Below, one piece after another: positions 35,362-43,636 of a DNA stretch of 64,000 nt. A program made the translations under genes and the position numbers. The stretch lies in assembly GCA_002840735.1 (NCBI GenBank), contig PHBY01000019.1, positions 34,678-98,677 on the forward strand, read 5' to 3'. The stretch's first letter is position 1, and each line of letters starts with the position of its first letter. The notes beneath the pieces were generated by a model that did not search any database, was not told the DNA's origin, and saw only the letters and a list, made by a program, of their open reading frames with translations. The stretch is from Chloroflexi bacterium HGW-Chloroflexi-2. Lineage in GTDB: Bacteria > Chloroflexota > Anaerolineae > Anaerolineales > Anaerolineaceae.

Positions 35362-35880
35362 CTAACTTACTGTCAGCACACGATGTGTGGGCATACCCTG
35401 ATCATTCATGCGTTTCACTTCCACAACCTTGAGATCGCCCAGGTTGGCTTCGGTGGTCACGGCTTTTTGCAGTTTGGGGCCCAGAGGTTGGGCAACGATC
35501 ATACCCAGCGTCACCAGTGTGATCACATTTGCCAGACGGTCCACGCGGTCATTCCAGTTTTTCTTAACCCCCAGCATAGCCAGCCAGGCGAAGAAGCCAC
35601 CCACAATCCCGGCTGCGGCAAAGTTGGTGCCACAATTGGGGTGAATCGCCAGATGATGTTCGCCCTTATTCAAACGATTACGGGCTTCTTCTGCCGCTGC
35701 AAAGAGGGCCTCGGGATCAATCTCACCCAGAACCCAGAATCCGCGGGTATCGGAGAGACCTCCCAGTCGATGTGGATGGCGTTTTTCCGCCAGAATTTGT
35801 AAAGTGGCGTGTTCGAGGGCGTGATTGCGGCGCACACGCAGCGCAGGATTCGAGGTTTTCAGTTGTTCAAGAAATTGCAT
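35362..35880 (-). CDS. DUF6391 membrane protein
   Basis: A 172-residue protein starting MQFLEQLKTSNPALRVRRNHALEHATLQIL, with AAAGGA before this ATG. The longer frame to 36063 adds a low-complexity AT-rich extension without a ribosome site. The conserved RNHALEHATLQIL, GGLSDTRGFWVLG and HPNCGTNFAAAGIVGG segments mark DUF6391, with two hydrophobic helices (AAGIVGGFFAWLAML and ANVITLVTLGMIVA). The His-rich motifs could bind a metal, but no function is known. It directly precedes holA on the same strand. Confidence 0.82.
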   Translation of the reverse strand: MQFLEQLKTSNPALRVRRNHALEHATLQILAEKRHPHRLGGLSDTRGFWVLGEIDPEALFAAAEEARNRLNKGEHHLAIHPNCGTNFAAAGIVGGFFAWLAMLGVKKNWNDRVDRLANVITLVTLGMIVAQPLGPKLQKAVTTEANLGDLKVVEVKRMNDQGMPTHRVLTVS

Positions 35881-36129
35881 TGGATTTTTCCTTTTAAAAG
35901 ATGTGTCTCTTTTATACCATAGATGTGAGTTCCTGAAATTAACAGATTCGAAAGACCTGGTTTTCGGGCGATTTTTCAATTTTTTAATTGACACCGGAAA
36001 AAAATCCATATAAACTTCATTTACAAAATTTAATTTCGATTTATCGAGTTTTTTCAATGGCACCTTCAGGGTCCAGCTGGATGAAAATCCACCTGACTAC
36101 GGGGTGTTATTTAATTCAAAGGAGTATCT

Positions 36130-37002
36130 ATGAGCATTATTGAGGTTTCCCATCTGACCAAGTTTTACGGCAAGTCTCGCGGGATTGTGGATGTTTCTTT
36201 CAACGTGGAAGAAGGTGAAATTTTTGGTTTCATCGGCCCGAATGGCGCCGGAAAATCCACCACCATCCGCCTGCTGCTATCGTTGATCCACCCCACCGAA
36301 GGGGAAGGCAAGGTATTTGGGTTGGATGTAACTAAACACGGTCCTGAAATCCGGCGCTCCATCGGTTATCTACCCTCCGAAGTCTTTTATTATGAGGGTA
36401 TGAAAGTAATCGATCTGCTCAAATACTCCGCCAGTTTTTATAAGGGTGATTTCACCCAAAGAATGAAATACCTGTCGGAATTGATGGAACTGGAGATGAA
36501 CCGCCGCATCAGCGATCTTTCCTTCGGCAACAAAAAGAAGGTTGGGATTGTGCAGGGTTTGTTGCATAGCCCCAAACTACTTTTCCTGGATGAACCCACC
36601 AGCGGACTCGACCCACTCATGCAGCGCAAATTCTTCGACCTGATCCGCGAAGAGAACAAACGTGGTGTAACCGTCTTCTTCTCCTCGCACATCCTGGGAG
36701 AAGTGCAGCGCCTCTGCAACCGCGTCGGTATCATTCGCGAGGGTAGCATGGTCGAGATTTCTGATATCCGTTCATTGCAACAAAACAACTATAAAAAAAT
36801 CAATGTGACCGCGAACGGTCTTACCCCGGAATTCTTTGATACTCCCGGCGTAACCAATGTGCAGACTGAAAATGGATCGGTTAATTTCTTCTTCAAAGGT
36901 GATATCAATGCGATGGTACAGAAGGTTAGCAGTCTAAAACTGGACGATGTAACCATCGAAGAACCAACCCTGGAAGAAATTTTCATGCACTACTACGAAT
37001 AG
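36130..37002 (+). CDS. ABC-2 type exporter, ATP-binding protein
   Basis: A 290-residue ABC ATPase. Walker A GPNGAGKSTT lies near residue 38, the Q-loop region IGYLPSEV near 80, and the signature is LSFGNKKKVGIV, a common variant in the ABC-2 subfamily. Walker B is LLFLDEPTSGLDP near 150 and the H-loop SSHILGEV. The C-terminal 80 residues form the regulatory tail typical of bacitracin/lantibiotic-type exporters. AAAGGAG precedes the ATG. Two permease genes follow at 9-bp spacings, forming a complete exporter. The substrate is unknown; drug or peptide export and stress response are common roles. Confidence 0.93.
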   Translation: MSIIEVSHLTKFYGKSRGIVDVSFNVEEGEIFGFIGPNGAGKSTTIRLLLSLIHPTEGEGKVFGLDVTKHGPEIRRSIGYLPSEVFYYEGMKVIDLLKYSASFYKGDFTQRMKYLSELMELEMNRRISDLSFGNKKKVGIVQGLLHSPKLLFLDEPTSGLDPLMQRKFFDLIREENKRGVTVFFSSHILGEVQRLCNRVGIIREGSMVEISDIRSLQQNNYKKINVTANGLTPEFFDTPGVTNVQTENGSVNFFFKGDINAMVQKVSSLKLDDVTIEEPTLEEIFMHYYE

Positions 37003-37011
37003 GCCGCGATC

Positions 37012-37821
37012 ATGAACAAATTGATCTTTAAACACGAATTTCTCATACGGATCAAATCAGTGATCACCTGGTCGCTGTCAGTAACTACTCTCCTGTTTGT
37101 GTTCTTCTCTTTCTTCTCAGTTTTTTCCGAACAAGCAGAGATGATGAACCAGGTATTGGAAAGGTTTCCCAAGGAATTACTGATTGCCTTTGGTATGAAT
37201 GATATGAATTACCATACCGTGCTGGGATACATCAGTTTCTATTTCTTGTTCATCCAGCTATTACTGGCGATCCAGGCAGGCAATTATGGTTTTGGCCTGG
37301 TTTCGATCGAAGAAACCGAGATGACCGCCGATTTTCTGCTGACCCGGCCTGTCAGCCGTTCCAAAATTCTCACCAGTAAGTTGGGGGCTGCTTTAGCCTG
37401 TATGCTCCTGACGGATGTGGTCATGTGGATCAGTATGTTCACGGCCATCTCCATTTTCTCGGAGGGCAAAGGATACGATTTGTCAACGCTGCTGTTATTG
37501 CTCTTCAGTGTTATCCTCTTCCAGCTCTTTTTCTTCAGTGTTGGGTTGATGATCTCGTTGCTGGTCAAACGTGTTCGCAGTGTCACACCCTATTCACTCG
37601 GTCTGGCATTCGGTTCTTACGTACTGAGTGCCTTCAGCGGCGTCTTCGGGGATGTCAAACTGGAATACATCACACCTTTCAAACACTTCGAACCTACCTA
37701 TATTATCAATAATGGTACTCTTAATACCCCGTTGGTATTGATCAATATAGCCATCACAATCCTTGCCCTGGTAGCCGGGTACTGGTTGTATTTGCATCGC
37801 GATATTCACGCGGTATCATAA
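37012..37821 (+). CDS. ABC-2 type exporter permease 1
   Basis: A 269-residue membrane protein with about six helices. It starts MNKLIFKHEFLIRIKSVITWSLS and has SIEETEMTADFLLTRPVSRSKILTSK after the second helix pair, the loop seen in ABC-2 permeases of the YhgE/NosY type. It pairs with the ATPase upstream and a related permease downstream, suggesting a heterodimeric channel. Confidence 0.9.
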   Translation: MNKLIFKHEFLIRIKSVITWSLSVTTLLFVFFSFFSVFSEQAEMMNQVLERFPKELLIAFGMNDMNYHTVLGYISFYFLFIQLLLAIQAGNYGFGLVSIEETEMTADFLLTRPVSRSKILTSKLGAALACMLLTDVVMWISMFTAISIFSEGKGYDLSTLLLLLFSVILFQLFFFSVGLMISLLVKRVRSVTPYSLGLAFGSYVLSAFSGVFGDVKLEYITPFKHFEPTYIINNGTLNTPLVLINIAITILALVAGYWLYLHRDIHAVS

Positions 37822-37830
37822 GGAGGGATC

Positions 37831-38625
37831 ATGAACATTTTTCTACGTGAATTAAAAGCCAATCTAAAATCCCTGCTCATCTGGAGCTTCATCATCGTTC
37901 TCCTGATCCTGATTGCCGTCTCCAAATTTTCCGCTTTTGCCGGTGACCCGGAGATGTTGAAAATTCTGGATACCATACCACCGGCTGTGATGGATGCAAT
38001 GAATATGAATGCTTTCAATTTGACGACATTAACCGGCTTCTATGGGATCATGTTCCTCTATTTTGGATTGATGGGTGCTTTTGCGGCTGCGATGTGGGGC
38101 AGCGATATCATCTCCAAGGAAGAACGGGATAAGACGGTGGAATTTTCCCTGGTCTTGCCGGTTTCCCGCAGCCGTGTGGTGACCGCCAAAGCCCTGGCAG
38201 CTCTGGTGAATTGTGTTGTCTTCGTCTTGATCACCTGGGGATTTTCGGTCGTGGCAGTGCAATCGTACAATCCCGACCAGGCATTCTACGATTTCCTGGC
38301 CCTCGAAATGCAGGGCATGTTTATGATGGAATTGATCTTCCTGGCGATCGGACTGATGCTGGGCTGTGTGCTGAAAAAGTACAAAAGCTCAGGCTCCACC
38401 GCTACGGGGATCATCCTGGCAACTTACTTCATGTCGGTGATTGCCGGCATGAATGACAAATTCGAGTTTCTCAAACATTTCACCCCTTTCTACTATTACG
38501 ACGCAGGTGAAATCTTCCGCTCAGGCCATTTGGACACAACCTATCTGGGTGTTTCCGTGGCGATCATCGTAGTAGCCCTGATCGCCGCCTATACGGTCTA
38601 CAACAAACGCGATTTGTATATATAA
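37831..38625 (+). CDS. ABC-2 type exporter permease 2
   Basis: A 264-residue protein of the same family as permease 1, with six predicted helices. The loop SKEERDKTVEFSLVLPVSRSRVVTAK is clearly homologous to the matching loop of permease 1, so the pair arose by duplication. GGAGG lies 6 nt before the ATG. It ends 3 bp before a 28-bp palindrome shared with the convergent MFS gene. Confidence 0.9.
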   Translation: MNIFLRELKANLKSLLIWSFIIVLLILIAVSKFSAFAGDPEMLKILDTIPPAVMDAMNMNAFNLTTLTGFYGIMFLYFGLMGAFAAAMWGSDIISKEERDKTVEFSLVLPVSRSRVVTAKALAALVNCVVFVLITWGFSVVAVQSYNPDQAFYDFLALEMQGMFMMELIFLAIGLMLGCVLKKYKSSGSTATGIILATYFMSVIAGMNDKFEFLKHFTPFYYYDAGEIFRSGHLDTTYLGVSVAIIVVALIAAYTVYNKRDLYI

Positions 38626-38627
38626 AT

Positions 38628-38655
38628 GTAGGGGCATTCGGCCGAATGCCCCTAC
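38628..38655. repeat. perfect 28-bp palindrome
   Basis: GTAGGGGCATTCGG is followed directly by its exact complement CCGAATGCCCCTAC, between two convergent genes. There is no T tract. I recall similar GTAGGGGC...GCCCCTAC palindromes in many bacterial genomes, so it probably belongs to a dispersed palindromic family that may also act as a terminator. Confidence 0.85.
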
Positions 38656-38664
38656 GGACAATCA

Positions 38665-40134
38665 TCAATCCGCCTTCACCTTCACTAACGTAACTGCCGA
38701 AATCAATAACAACAGACCATAGATTGCAAAGATCACCAGATATCCCAACCCGGGTTGCAACTTATTGAAGAAATCCGCCATCGGGCCGCCAATTCCTGCA
38801 CCTACGATCCCGGCTCCAGCCCCGGCCAGGTTTGAGATGCCCAGGTATTTTCCGGCCTGCGCCTTGGGCACCAGATCCGTTCCCAATGCCCAGTTGGACG
38901 CCATGAATGTTCCGGTACCCAGCCCAATCACACAACCGCTGACAATCACCATGGGCATATTGCGTGAAAACAACAGGATCAACGTGCCTGTGAATGCTAT
39001 CAATCCAGCATAACGTACCAGCTTTTTCTTACCCCATTTATCTGCCAGTTTGCCACCGAAAATCGCGGAGGGCATCAGGAAGAGCGCCACCACCGCCAGC
39101 AATACGGTTGTCATGGTGGCGGCATTGGGCAACTGTAACACATCGCGCAGGAAATATTGTGCAAAGCCCTGAATGGAACCCACCGCCGCCAGGAACATTA
39201 AGCGATTGACTATCCACCATATAAAGGAAGTCTGTGAACGTGCTTGCTTGCCAATCCCAACCCAGGCACCAAAGTAAACCCCGATGAAGATCGAACCTGC
39301 CATTGCAATCAATCCTGCCAGACCCACGAGCGCAACCTGCATTTCGACACTCGTTCCACGTTCGCCTAAATATTTGCCACTGGCTGAAACGAACCAAAGT
39401 GCGATGCGGGTAATTCCCACAAATATCGCCGTCAGAGCAACAAGCCGCAGGAAGGGTTCACGAATGCTTTCTGTCGGTTTCTCGGTGAGCGGGGTTTCTT
39501 TTGCAGCCAGCAGCGTGATGACCATGGTGACTAAAAAGCCGGCTGCAATGATCGCGACCACCAATCCTACCAGTCCCTTATCCACCAGTGGACCGATGAA
39601 TAAAACCAGAAAGACCGGTAATAATTCCAGCACCGCTTTGACACCAGAAGATTGCCCGCGTTGATTCTCGGGCACCAGGTCAGGGATCACGCCCTGCAGG
39701 GCTCCATGCGAGATGTTGGAGGAGATCTGCAGCAGAACGATTCCGATCAATAAACCTATATAGGCAGTAGTAAATCCCGTACTGGTCTGGAAAGCACCCT
39801 GGGAGGCGCTGTTCATCAGCAGAGGGGTCATCCCAATCAGCGATAGAAAGACAATATTACCAATCGTGCCCACAAAGATAAAAGGTCTACGCCGTCCATA
39901 CTTCGAGGTATTACGGTCGCTAAGCATGCCTGCCAGGGGTTGCACCAGCATGGCCACCGCCAGGCCAATCACACGCACATTTGCCAGGTAAGTGTTCTTC
40001 TGCTCTTCGGGCATAAAGAGCAACACCAGGTATGGCAACAACAGCGGGGTGATCACGCCACTGGATATGTTGATTCCCAACCAATAGGCATTGATGCCAA
40101 AATGATCAATCCAACGCCACTTCTTATTTTCCAT
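38665..40134 (-). CDS. MFS transporter of the SLC45/GPH sugar-carrier type
   Basis: A 489-residue protein with 12 predicted helices, starting MENKKWRWIDHFGINAYWLG with GGAGGG upstream. A TTG start four codons earlier overlaps that site. The motif LSDRNTSKYGRRRPFI after helix 2 is the MFS motif A, in the form seen in SLC45 sucrose-proton and GPH-like carriers, and GKLADKWGKKKLVRYAG is its second-half equivalent. It should move a sugar or glycoside with H+ or Na+. No sugar hydrolase lies nearby; the next gene upstream is an epimerase-like SDR 27 bp away, which may be cotranscribed. Confidence 0.88.
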   Translation of the reverse strand: MENKKWRWIDHFGINAYWLGINISSGVITPLLLPYLVLLFMPEEQKNTYLANVRVIGLAVAMLVQPLAGMLSDRNTSKYGRRRPFIFVGTIGNIVFLSLIGMTPLLMNSASQGAFQTSTGFTTAYIGLLIGIVLLQISSNISHGALQGVIPDLVPENQRGQSSGVKAVLELLPVFLVLFIGPLVDKGLVGLVVAIIAAGFLVTMVITLLAAKETPLTEKPTESIREPFLRLVALTAIFVGITRIALWFVSASGKYLGERGTSVEMQVALVGLAGLIAMAGSIFIGVYFGAWVGIGKQARSQTSFIWWIVNRLMFLAAVGSIQGFAQYFLRDVLQLPNAATMTTVLLAVVALFLMPSAIFGGKLADKWGKKKLVRYAGLIAFTGTLILLFSRNMPMVIVSGCVIGLGTGTFMASNWALGTDLVPKAQAGKYLGISNLAGAGAGIVGAGIGGPMADFFNKLQPGLGYLVIFAIYGLLLLISAVTLVKVKAD

Positions 40135-40160
40135 GCTTCCCTCCAAGAATCTTTACAATA

Positions 40161-41150
40161 TCAAACATCCACTCCATATGCTTTCAAAATTCGCTCGATC
40201 TCCGCGTGATCAGCTACGTCAACCTTGCATCTCTGCGGATCGGCTTCAAACTGCGCAATGGTGCGCTTAATGCCCAGGTGAAAGGGGATGACTGCCTGGT
40301 ACTCGGGTACATAGCTCTTGATCTTGCTGTTGTCAAAAATCACACTCCAGATCTTATCCCCAATCAACGTGCCCAGATAATCCGGAGCAACTTTCGCAAT
40401 AAAGTCCGAAGCGATGTGCACAATCTTCGGCTCCACACCGACGGCTGCCCCAATGGCGCGGTAGATGTCATTCCAGGTCAGGCGTTCATCGGAGGTGATG
40501 TGGAATGCCTGCCCCAACGCACCGGGATGACCGAGCAGTCCCAGGAATCCCACTGCAAAATCCTCAGCATGCGTGACCGTCCACAGCGAGGTACCATCCC
40601 CATGCACAATGACCGGCAAACCCTTGCGCATGCGATCCACAATGGTGAATTTATCCCAATCCCCCACCGCAATCGGGATGAATTTATCGTAGGTGTGCGA
40701 GGGACGCACGATCGTCATCGGAAAACCCTGCTCGCGGTATGCCTGCATCAGCCGCTCCTCACAGGCAATCTTATTGCGTGAGTATTGCCAGTAGGGATTG
40801 TGCAACGGGGTCGACTCGCGGATGATGACACTACTGGGCGGTTTCTGATAGGCGGAGGCAGAGCTGATGAAAACAAACTGCCCGGTTTTACCGGCAAAGA
40901 GCGCCAGATCACGCTCGATATCCTGTGGGGTGTAGGCAATCCAGTCCACCACCACATCGAAGGTCTCATTTGACAATACTTCTTGAGTCTCAGCCAGATC
41001 GTGAAAATCGGCTGTCAACCAGCGCGCACCAGGAATATCCACTGTGGTTTTACCACGATTGAGCAGGGTCAGCTCAATGCCACGCTCAATTGCCATGCGG
41101 GAAACAGATGTACTGATATTACCGCTACCGCCAATAAATAGCACTTTCAT
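40161..41150 (-). CDS. NAD-dependent epimerase/dehydratase (extended SDR)
   Basis: A 329-residue extended SDR. The cofactor motif is KVLFIGGSGNISTSVSRMA (GGxGxxx), the active site is FISSASAYQK followed by YSRNK (YxxxK), and VRPSHTYDKF and the C-terminal PEYQAVIPFHLGIKRTIAQF fit the sugar-nucleotide or isoflavone-reductase-like branch of the family. The exact substrate cannot be inferred. It is probably cotranscribed with the MFS gene to its left. Confidence 0.88.
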   Translation of the reverse strand: MKVLFIGGSGNISTSVSRMAIERGIELTLLNRGKTTVDIPGARWLTADFHDLAETQEVLSNETFDVVVDWIAYTPQDIERDLALFAGKTGQFVFISSASAYQKPPSSVIIRESTPLHNPYWQYSRNKIACEERLMQAYREQGFPMTIVRPSHTYDKFIPIAVGDWDKFTIVDRMRKGLPVIVHGDGTSLWTVTHAEDFAVGFLGLLGHPGALGQAFHITSDERLTWNDIYRAIGAAVGVEPKIVHIASDFIAKVAPDYLGTLIGDKIWSVIFDNSKIKSYVPEYQAVIPFHLGIKRTIAQFEADPQRCKVDVADHAEIERILKAYGVDV

Positions 41151-41276
41151 ATCGGAACCTCATTTCTTAAAAAAACCATGAATTTTTCCTGGGTTGGATA
41201 ATATTTAATAGGGGAAAAAACCTAACGATATTCCGATCGTCTGGTTTAATTCTATCAAAATAGGTCTAAAATAAAA

Positions 41277-41978
41277 CTATTTTGCATCTGCAATCTTGAG
41301 AATTTCTAGTATTTGTGCTAGCTCACGAATCTCATACGTGATCGGATACCCATTCGTATCCTGATCACCGCGCGGATTATACCAGCAGGTGTCCAATCCA
41401 TAGTCCACCCCACCAGCCATATCCGAACTGAGACTATCCCCTATCACCAACACATTTTCTTTCAATGGCTGACCTATTTCCTCAAAGACAGCAGAGAAGA
41501 ATCCACGGTCAGGCTTGAACACACCCAACGCTTCCGAGGTGAAGACATGCGGGAAGAAACGTCCCAACCCGGAGATTCTGATACGTGAAAGTTGCACTTC
41601 TGTAATGCCATTGGTGATAATCGCCAGGTTATATTTCCCATGCAATTGCTTCAGAACCTCCCACGAACCCGGAATTAGATCTGCTGCCTGCCCCAGATAA
41701 TGCAGATATGTCCGGCTGAATGCCAACACATCCTGATCAATTCCCAACGCAGCAAACAGATCCGCAAAGCGCTGCCAGCGCAAATCCATCAGTGTGATCG
41801 TCTGCTCTTCCAACTGCCGCCACATTGTCTGATTGATGCGTTTGTATGCTGCAGCGACCTCTTCATTAAAAGGCAGCTGGTAATGCGCGAACACATTCTG
41901 CAGGGCTTCTTCTTCGGCACCATCATAAGCGAACAACGTGCCGTCTGCGTCAAATAGTAGCCAGGTGTAAGGGGGCAT
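41277..41978 (-). CDS. yjjG: YjjG-family noncanonical pyrimidine nucleotidase
   Basis: A 233-residue HAD phosphatase with motif I LLFDADGTLFAYDGAEEEAL, motif II ITNGITEVQLSRIRISGL, the K in FKPDRGFF, and motif IV GDSLSSDMAGGVDYGLDTCWYNP. The spacing and the cap helices match YjjG, which hydrolyses pyrimidine nucleoside monophosphates including non-canonical ones. The S23-protein cassette begins about 60 bp upstream of its start. Confidence 0.9.
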   Translation of the reverse strand: MPPYTWLLFDADGTLFAYDGAEEEALQNVFAHYQLPFNEEVAAAYKRINQTMWRQLEEQTITLMDLRWQRFADLFAALGIDQDVLAFSRTYLHYLGQAADLIPGSWEVLKQLHGKYNLAIITNGITEVQLSRIRISGLGRFFPHVFTSEALGVFKPDRGFFSAVFEEIGQPLKENVLVIGDSLSSDMAGGVDYGLDTCWYNPRGDQDTNGYPITYEIRELAQILEILKIADAK

Positions 41979-42064
41979 GGGTTTTCTCCATAATTTACAA
42001 AAGTAGATTTATTTTACTGGATATTTGTCGTTCAGGAAAAAGGCGAAGGGCGAAAGGCGAAAGG

Positions 42065-42124
42065 AAAATAATTTAAAATCATCTGTAAAATAATTTAAAA
42101 TCATCTGTAAAATAATAAGTCTGT
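42065..42124. repeat. 22-bp tandem repeat upstream of the S23-type gene
   Basis: The unit AAAATAATTTAAAATCATCT plus GT occurs at 42065-42086 and again, unchanged, at 42087-42108. A shortened third copy (AAAATAATAAGTCTGT) ends at 42124. It immediately follows the left GGCGAAA-type repeat and precedes the gene by 41 bp. Confidence 0.85.
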
Positions 42125-42165
42125 AAAAACAAAATAATTTCTTAGACCAGAAAGGCTTCAAAATC

Positions 42166-42573
42166 ATGAACATCGAAAACACAGAAAATAATTCTCCTAC
42201 CAAACAAACTGCTCGTTTGTCTTACAAAGACCTGATTGTCTGGCAAAAGAGCATTGCATTTGCCAGTATTGTCATTGATCATGCTGAAAATCTGGCTTCG
42301 AAGCGTAAACATTACCGCTTGACAGAACAATTAGAAGCAGCCGCCACCTCCGTTCCTATGAATATAGCCGAAGGAAAAGGCAGGATGTCAACTAAGGAGT
42401 ATAAACATTTCCTAATGATCGCCAGGGGTTCTTTGTATGAAACTATGACATTATTAGAAATTTTCAAAGTAAAGAACTGGATGACAGAAGAAGATTTCCT
42501 GAAACTAAACAATCAAGCCATAGAAATCGCGAGAATGTTAACGGTTTTACATAGAAATCTTAAAACCGATTAA
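42166..42573 (+). CDS. four-helix-bundle protein, S23/23S rRNA intervening-sequence family
   Basis: A 135-residue helical protein. SYKDLIVWQKSIAFASIVIDHAE, HYRLTEQLEAAATSVPMNIAEG, KEYKHFLMIARGSLYETMTLLEI and a final helix match the S23 (TIGR02436-type) family. Its members are encoded in 23S rRNA intervening sequences, stand alone in many genomes, and are related to Avd of diversity-generating retroelements. They bind nucleic acid, but no enzymatic activity is known. AAAGG precedes the ATG at short range. There is no reverse transcriptase or 23S gene here. The protein lies alone inside the repeat-bounded cassette. Confidence 0.92.
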   Translation: MNIENTENNSPTKQTARLSYKDLIVWQKSIAFASIVIDHAENLASKRKHYRLTEQLEAAATSVPMNIAEGKGRMSTKEYKHFLMIARGSLYETMTLLEIFKVKNWMTEEDFLKLNNQAIEIARMLTVLHRNLKTD

Positions 42574-42683
42574 CAGAAAACATTTATACAAGAGTCAAGA
42601 TCTGACAATCATATACACGTCAATATCAAAAGCTGGGGTAATTCTTCCTATCCCTTTCGCCTTTCGCCTTTTGCCTTTAGCCT

Positions 42684-43322
42684 TTAGGCTACTATCTCCC
42701 ACCCTTTTTCTCTAGCCTTTTCCCCCAACCTACGGTCCGGATACACCGCCACCGCATGCACCGCATTCTCCAGCAAGGGAATGTCCATGAAAGTGTCCCC
42801 ATAGGCATAATCGACCTGCTCGACCCCCAGACGTCTCAACACTTCCTGGATCTTGCGCTCACTGGAGACCAGACCATCCACCAGACGCACCTTACCACCC
42901 TCAATCTCCACTGGCGATCCGATCGCCTGCACGCCAATCCGCCGGGCAAAAGCCTCGGCAATCGGCTCGACCACACTGCTGGCGATGTAGACCTGCGCAC
43001 CCTGCTTTACGTGCTCCTGCAGTCGGGCAATCACAGACTTGCGTTTCTTAAGCCACAGGTTATGTTCCACCGCCCACTCACATGCCTGAGCAAACTTCTC
43101 CTCGTCCATGTCCTTCAACCAGGTCAGACTCTTGACCATCAAGCCTTGCCCCCACGGCTGCGGATCAATCAGCCCCAGCTTCACCAGCAGGTAACTCGGC
43201 ATCATCGAAGCCAGCAACCAGCGCGCCTGTGTTTTGCTCTGGTGCACTTTAATCCAGTCCAATAATCCCAGGATTGGAGAGCCTGTGGTGAGTGTGCCCA
43301 TCATGTCGGAGATGACGATCAT
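42684..43322 (-). CDS. HAD-family phosphatase-like protein
   Basis: A 212-residue HAD protein. Motif I is VISDMMGTLTTG, so the usual DxD acid/base Asp is Met. VYIASSVVEPIAEAF gives motif II, RKIQEVLRRL supplies the lysine region, and YGDTFMDIPLLENA is motif IV. The arrangement resembles HAD-IB (SerB-like) phosphatases. Loss of the second Asp lowers phosphatase activity in known cases, so it may be a slow phosphatase or a different phosphotransferase. Its TAA stop lies within the right end of the S23 cassette. Confidence 0.82.
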   Translation of the reverse strand: MIVISDMMGTLTTGSPILGLLDWIKVHQSKTQARWLLASMMPSYLLVKLGLIDPQPWGQGLMVKSLTWLKDMDEEKFAQACEWAVEHNLWLKKRKSVIARLQEHVKQGAQVYIASSVVEPIAEAFARRIGVQAIGSPVEIEGGKVRLVDGLVSSERKIQEVLRRLGVEQVDYAYGDTFMDIPLLENAVHAVAVYPDRRLGEKAREKGWEIVA

Positions 43323-43636
43323 GGGGTGGATTATAACAGGAAAGGTGTTGAGCGATTAAGGTGCGCTGCACTTAAGGATCATCCCAATTGAAACAAATGG
43401 AACATGACACACAATTTACTCAGAAACCAGAAGTGCGGTGCACCTTTTTGAGTTAGTACTAAGCTTATTTGACAAAATGCTGTTTTATTTATTACAAATA
43501 AAAATCCAATGCTATACTAATTTCATCAATAGAATTTTCGAGGGTGGATTTTCTTTGAGATTATCTGTATCTCACCCAACTCAAAATTTTTTCACACACT
43601 CATACATCCAATTTATACAACCAGGAAGGTAAGAAA
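43323..43636. other. gap holding one 85-bp element and AT-rich DNA
   Basis: No gene is seen. 43360-43444 is a copy of the 84-85-bp element described separately. The remaining 190 bp before the mrr start are AT-rich, with a weak AGGAAGG ribosome site at about 43623-43631. Confidence 0.6.
43360..43444. repeat. 84-85-bp element, copy A
   Basis: Starts GGTGCGCTGCACTT (43360-43373) and ends AAGTGCGGTGCACC (43431-43444), an imperfect inverted pair. Each end is itself nearly palindromic. The core has AAACAAATGGAACATG, resembling AAACATCCAAATGGAATA of copies B and C. The length (85 bp) equals the other copies, although most of the core has diverged. Confidence 0.75.

Larger units (their letters stand above)
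42037..42690. mobile_element. candidate one-gene cassette bounded by inverted GGCGAAA-type repeats
   Basis: The left end (42037-42068) reads AAAAAGGCGAAGGGCGAAAGG and continues CGAAAGG. The right end (42651-42686) reads CCCTTTCGCCTTTCGCC and continues TTTTGCCTTTAGCCTTTAGG. Reverse-complementing the left end gives CCTTTCGCCTTTCGCC, identical over 16 bp to the right end. The cassette holds one gene for an S23-type four-helix-bundle protein and a 22-bp tandem repeat. It sits between two minus-strand HAD genes and its right end touches the stop codon of the second. No transposase is encoded. Confidence 0.55.

Noticed and set aside
35881..36063. Extended N-terminus of the DUF6391 protein
   Set aside because: AT-rich, low-complexity and without ribosome site; the ATG at 35880 has AAAGGA upstream.
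42166..42573. Diversity-generating retroelement
   Set aside because: The S23-type protein resembles Avd, but there is no reverse transcriptase, template repeat or variable target gene in the window.
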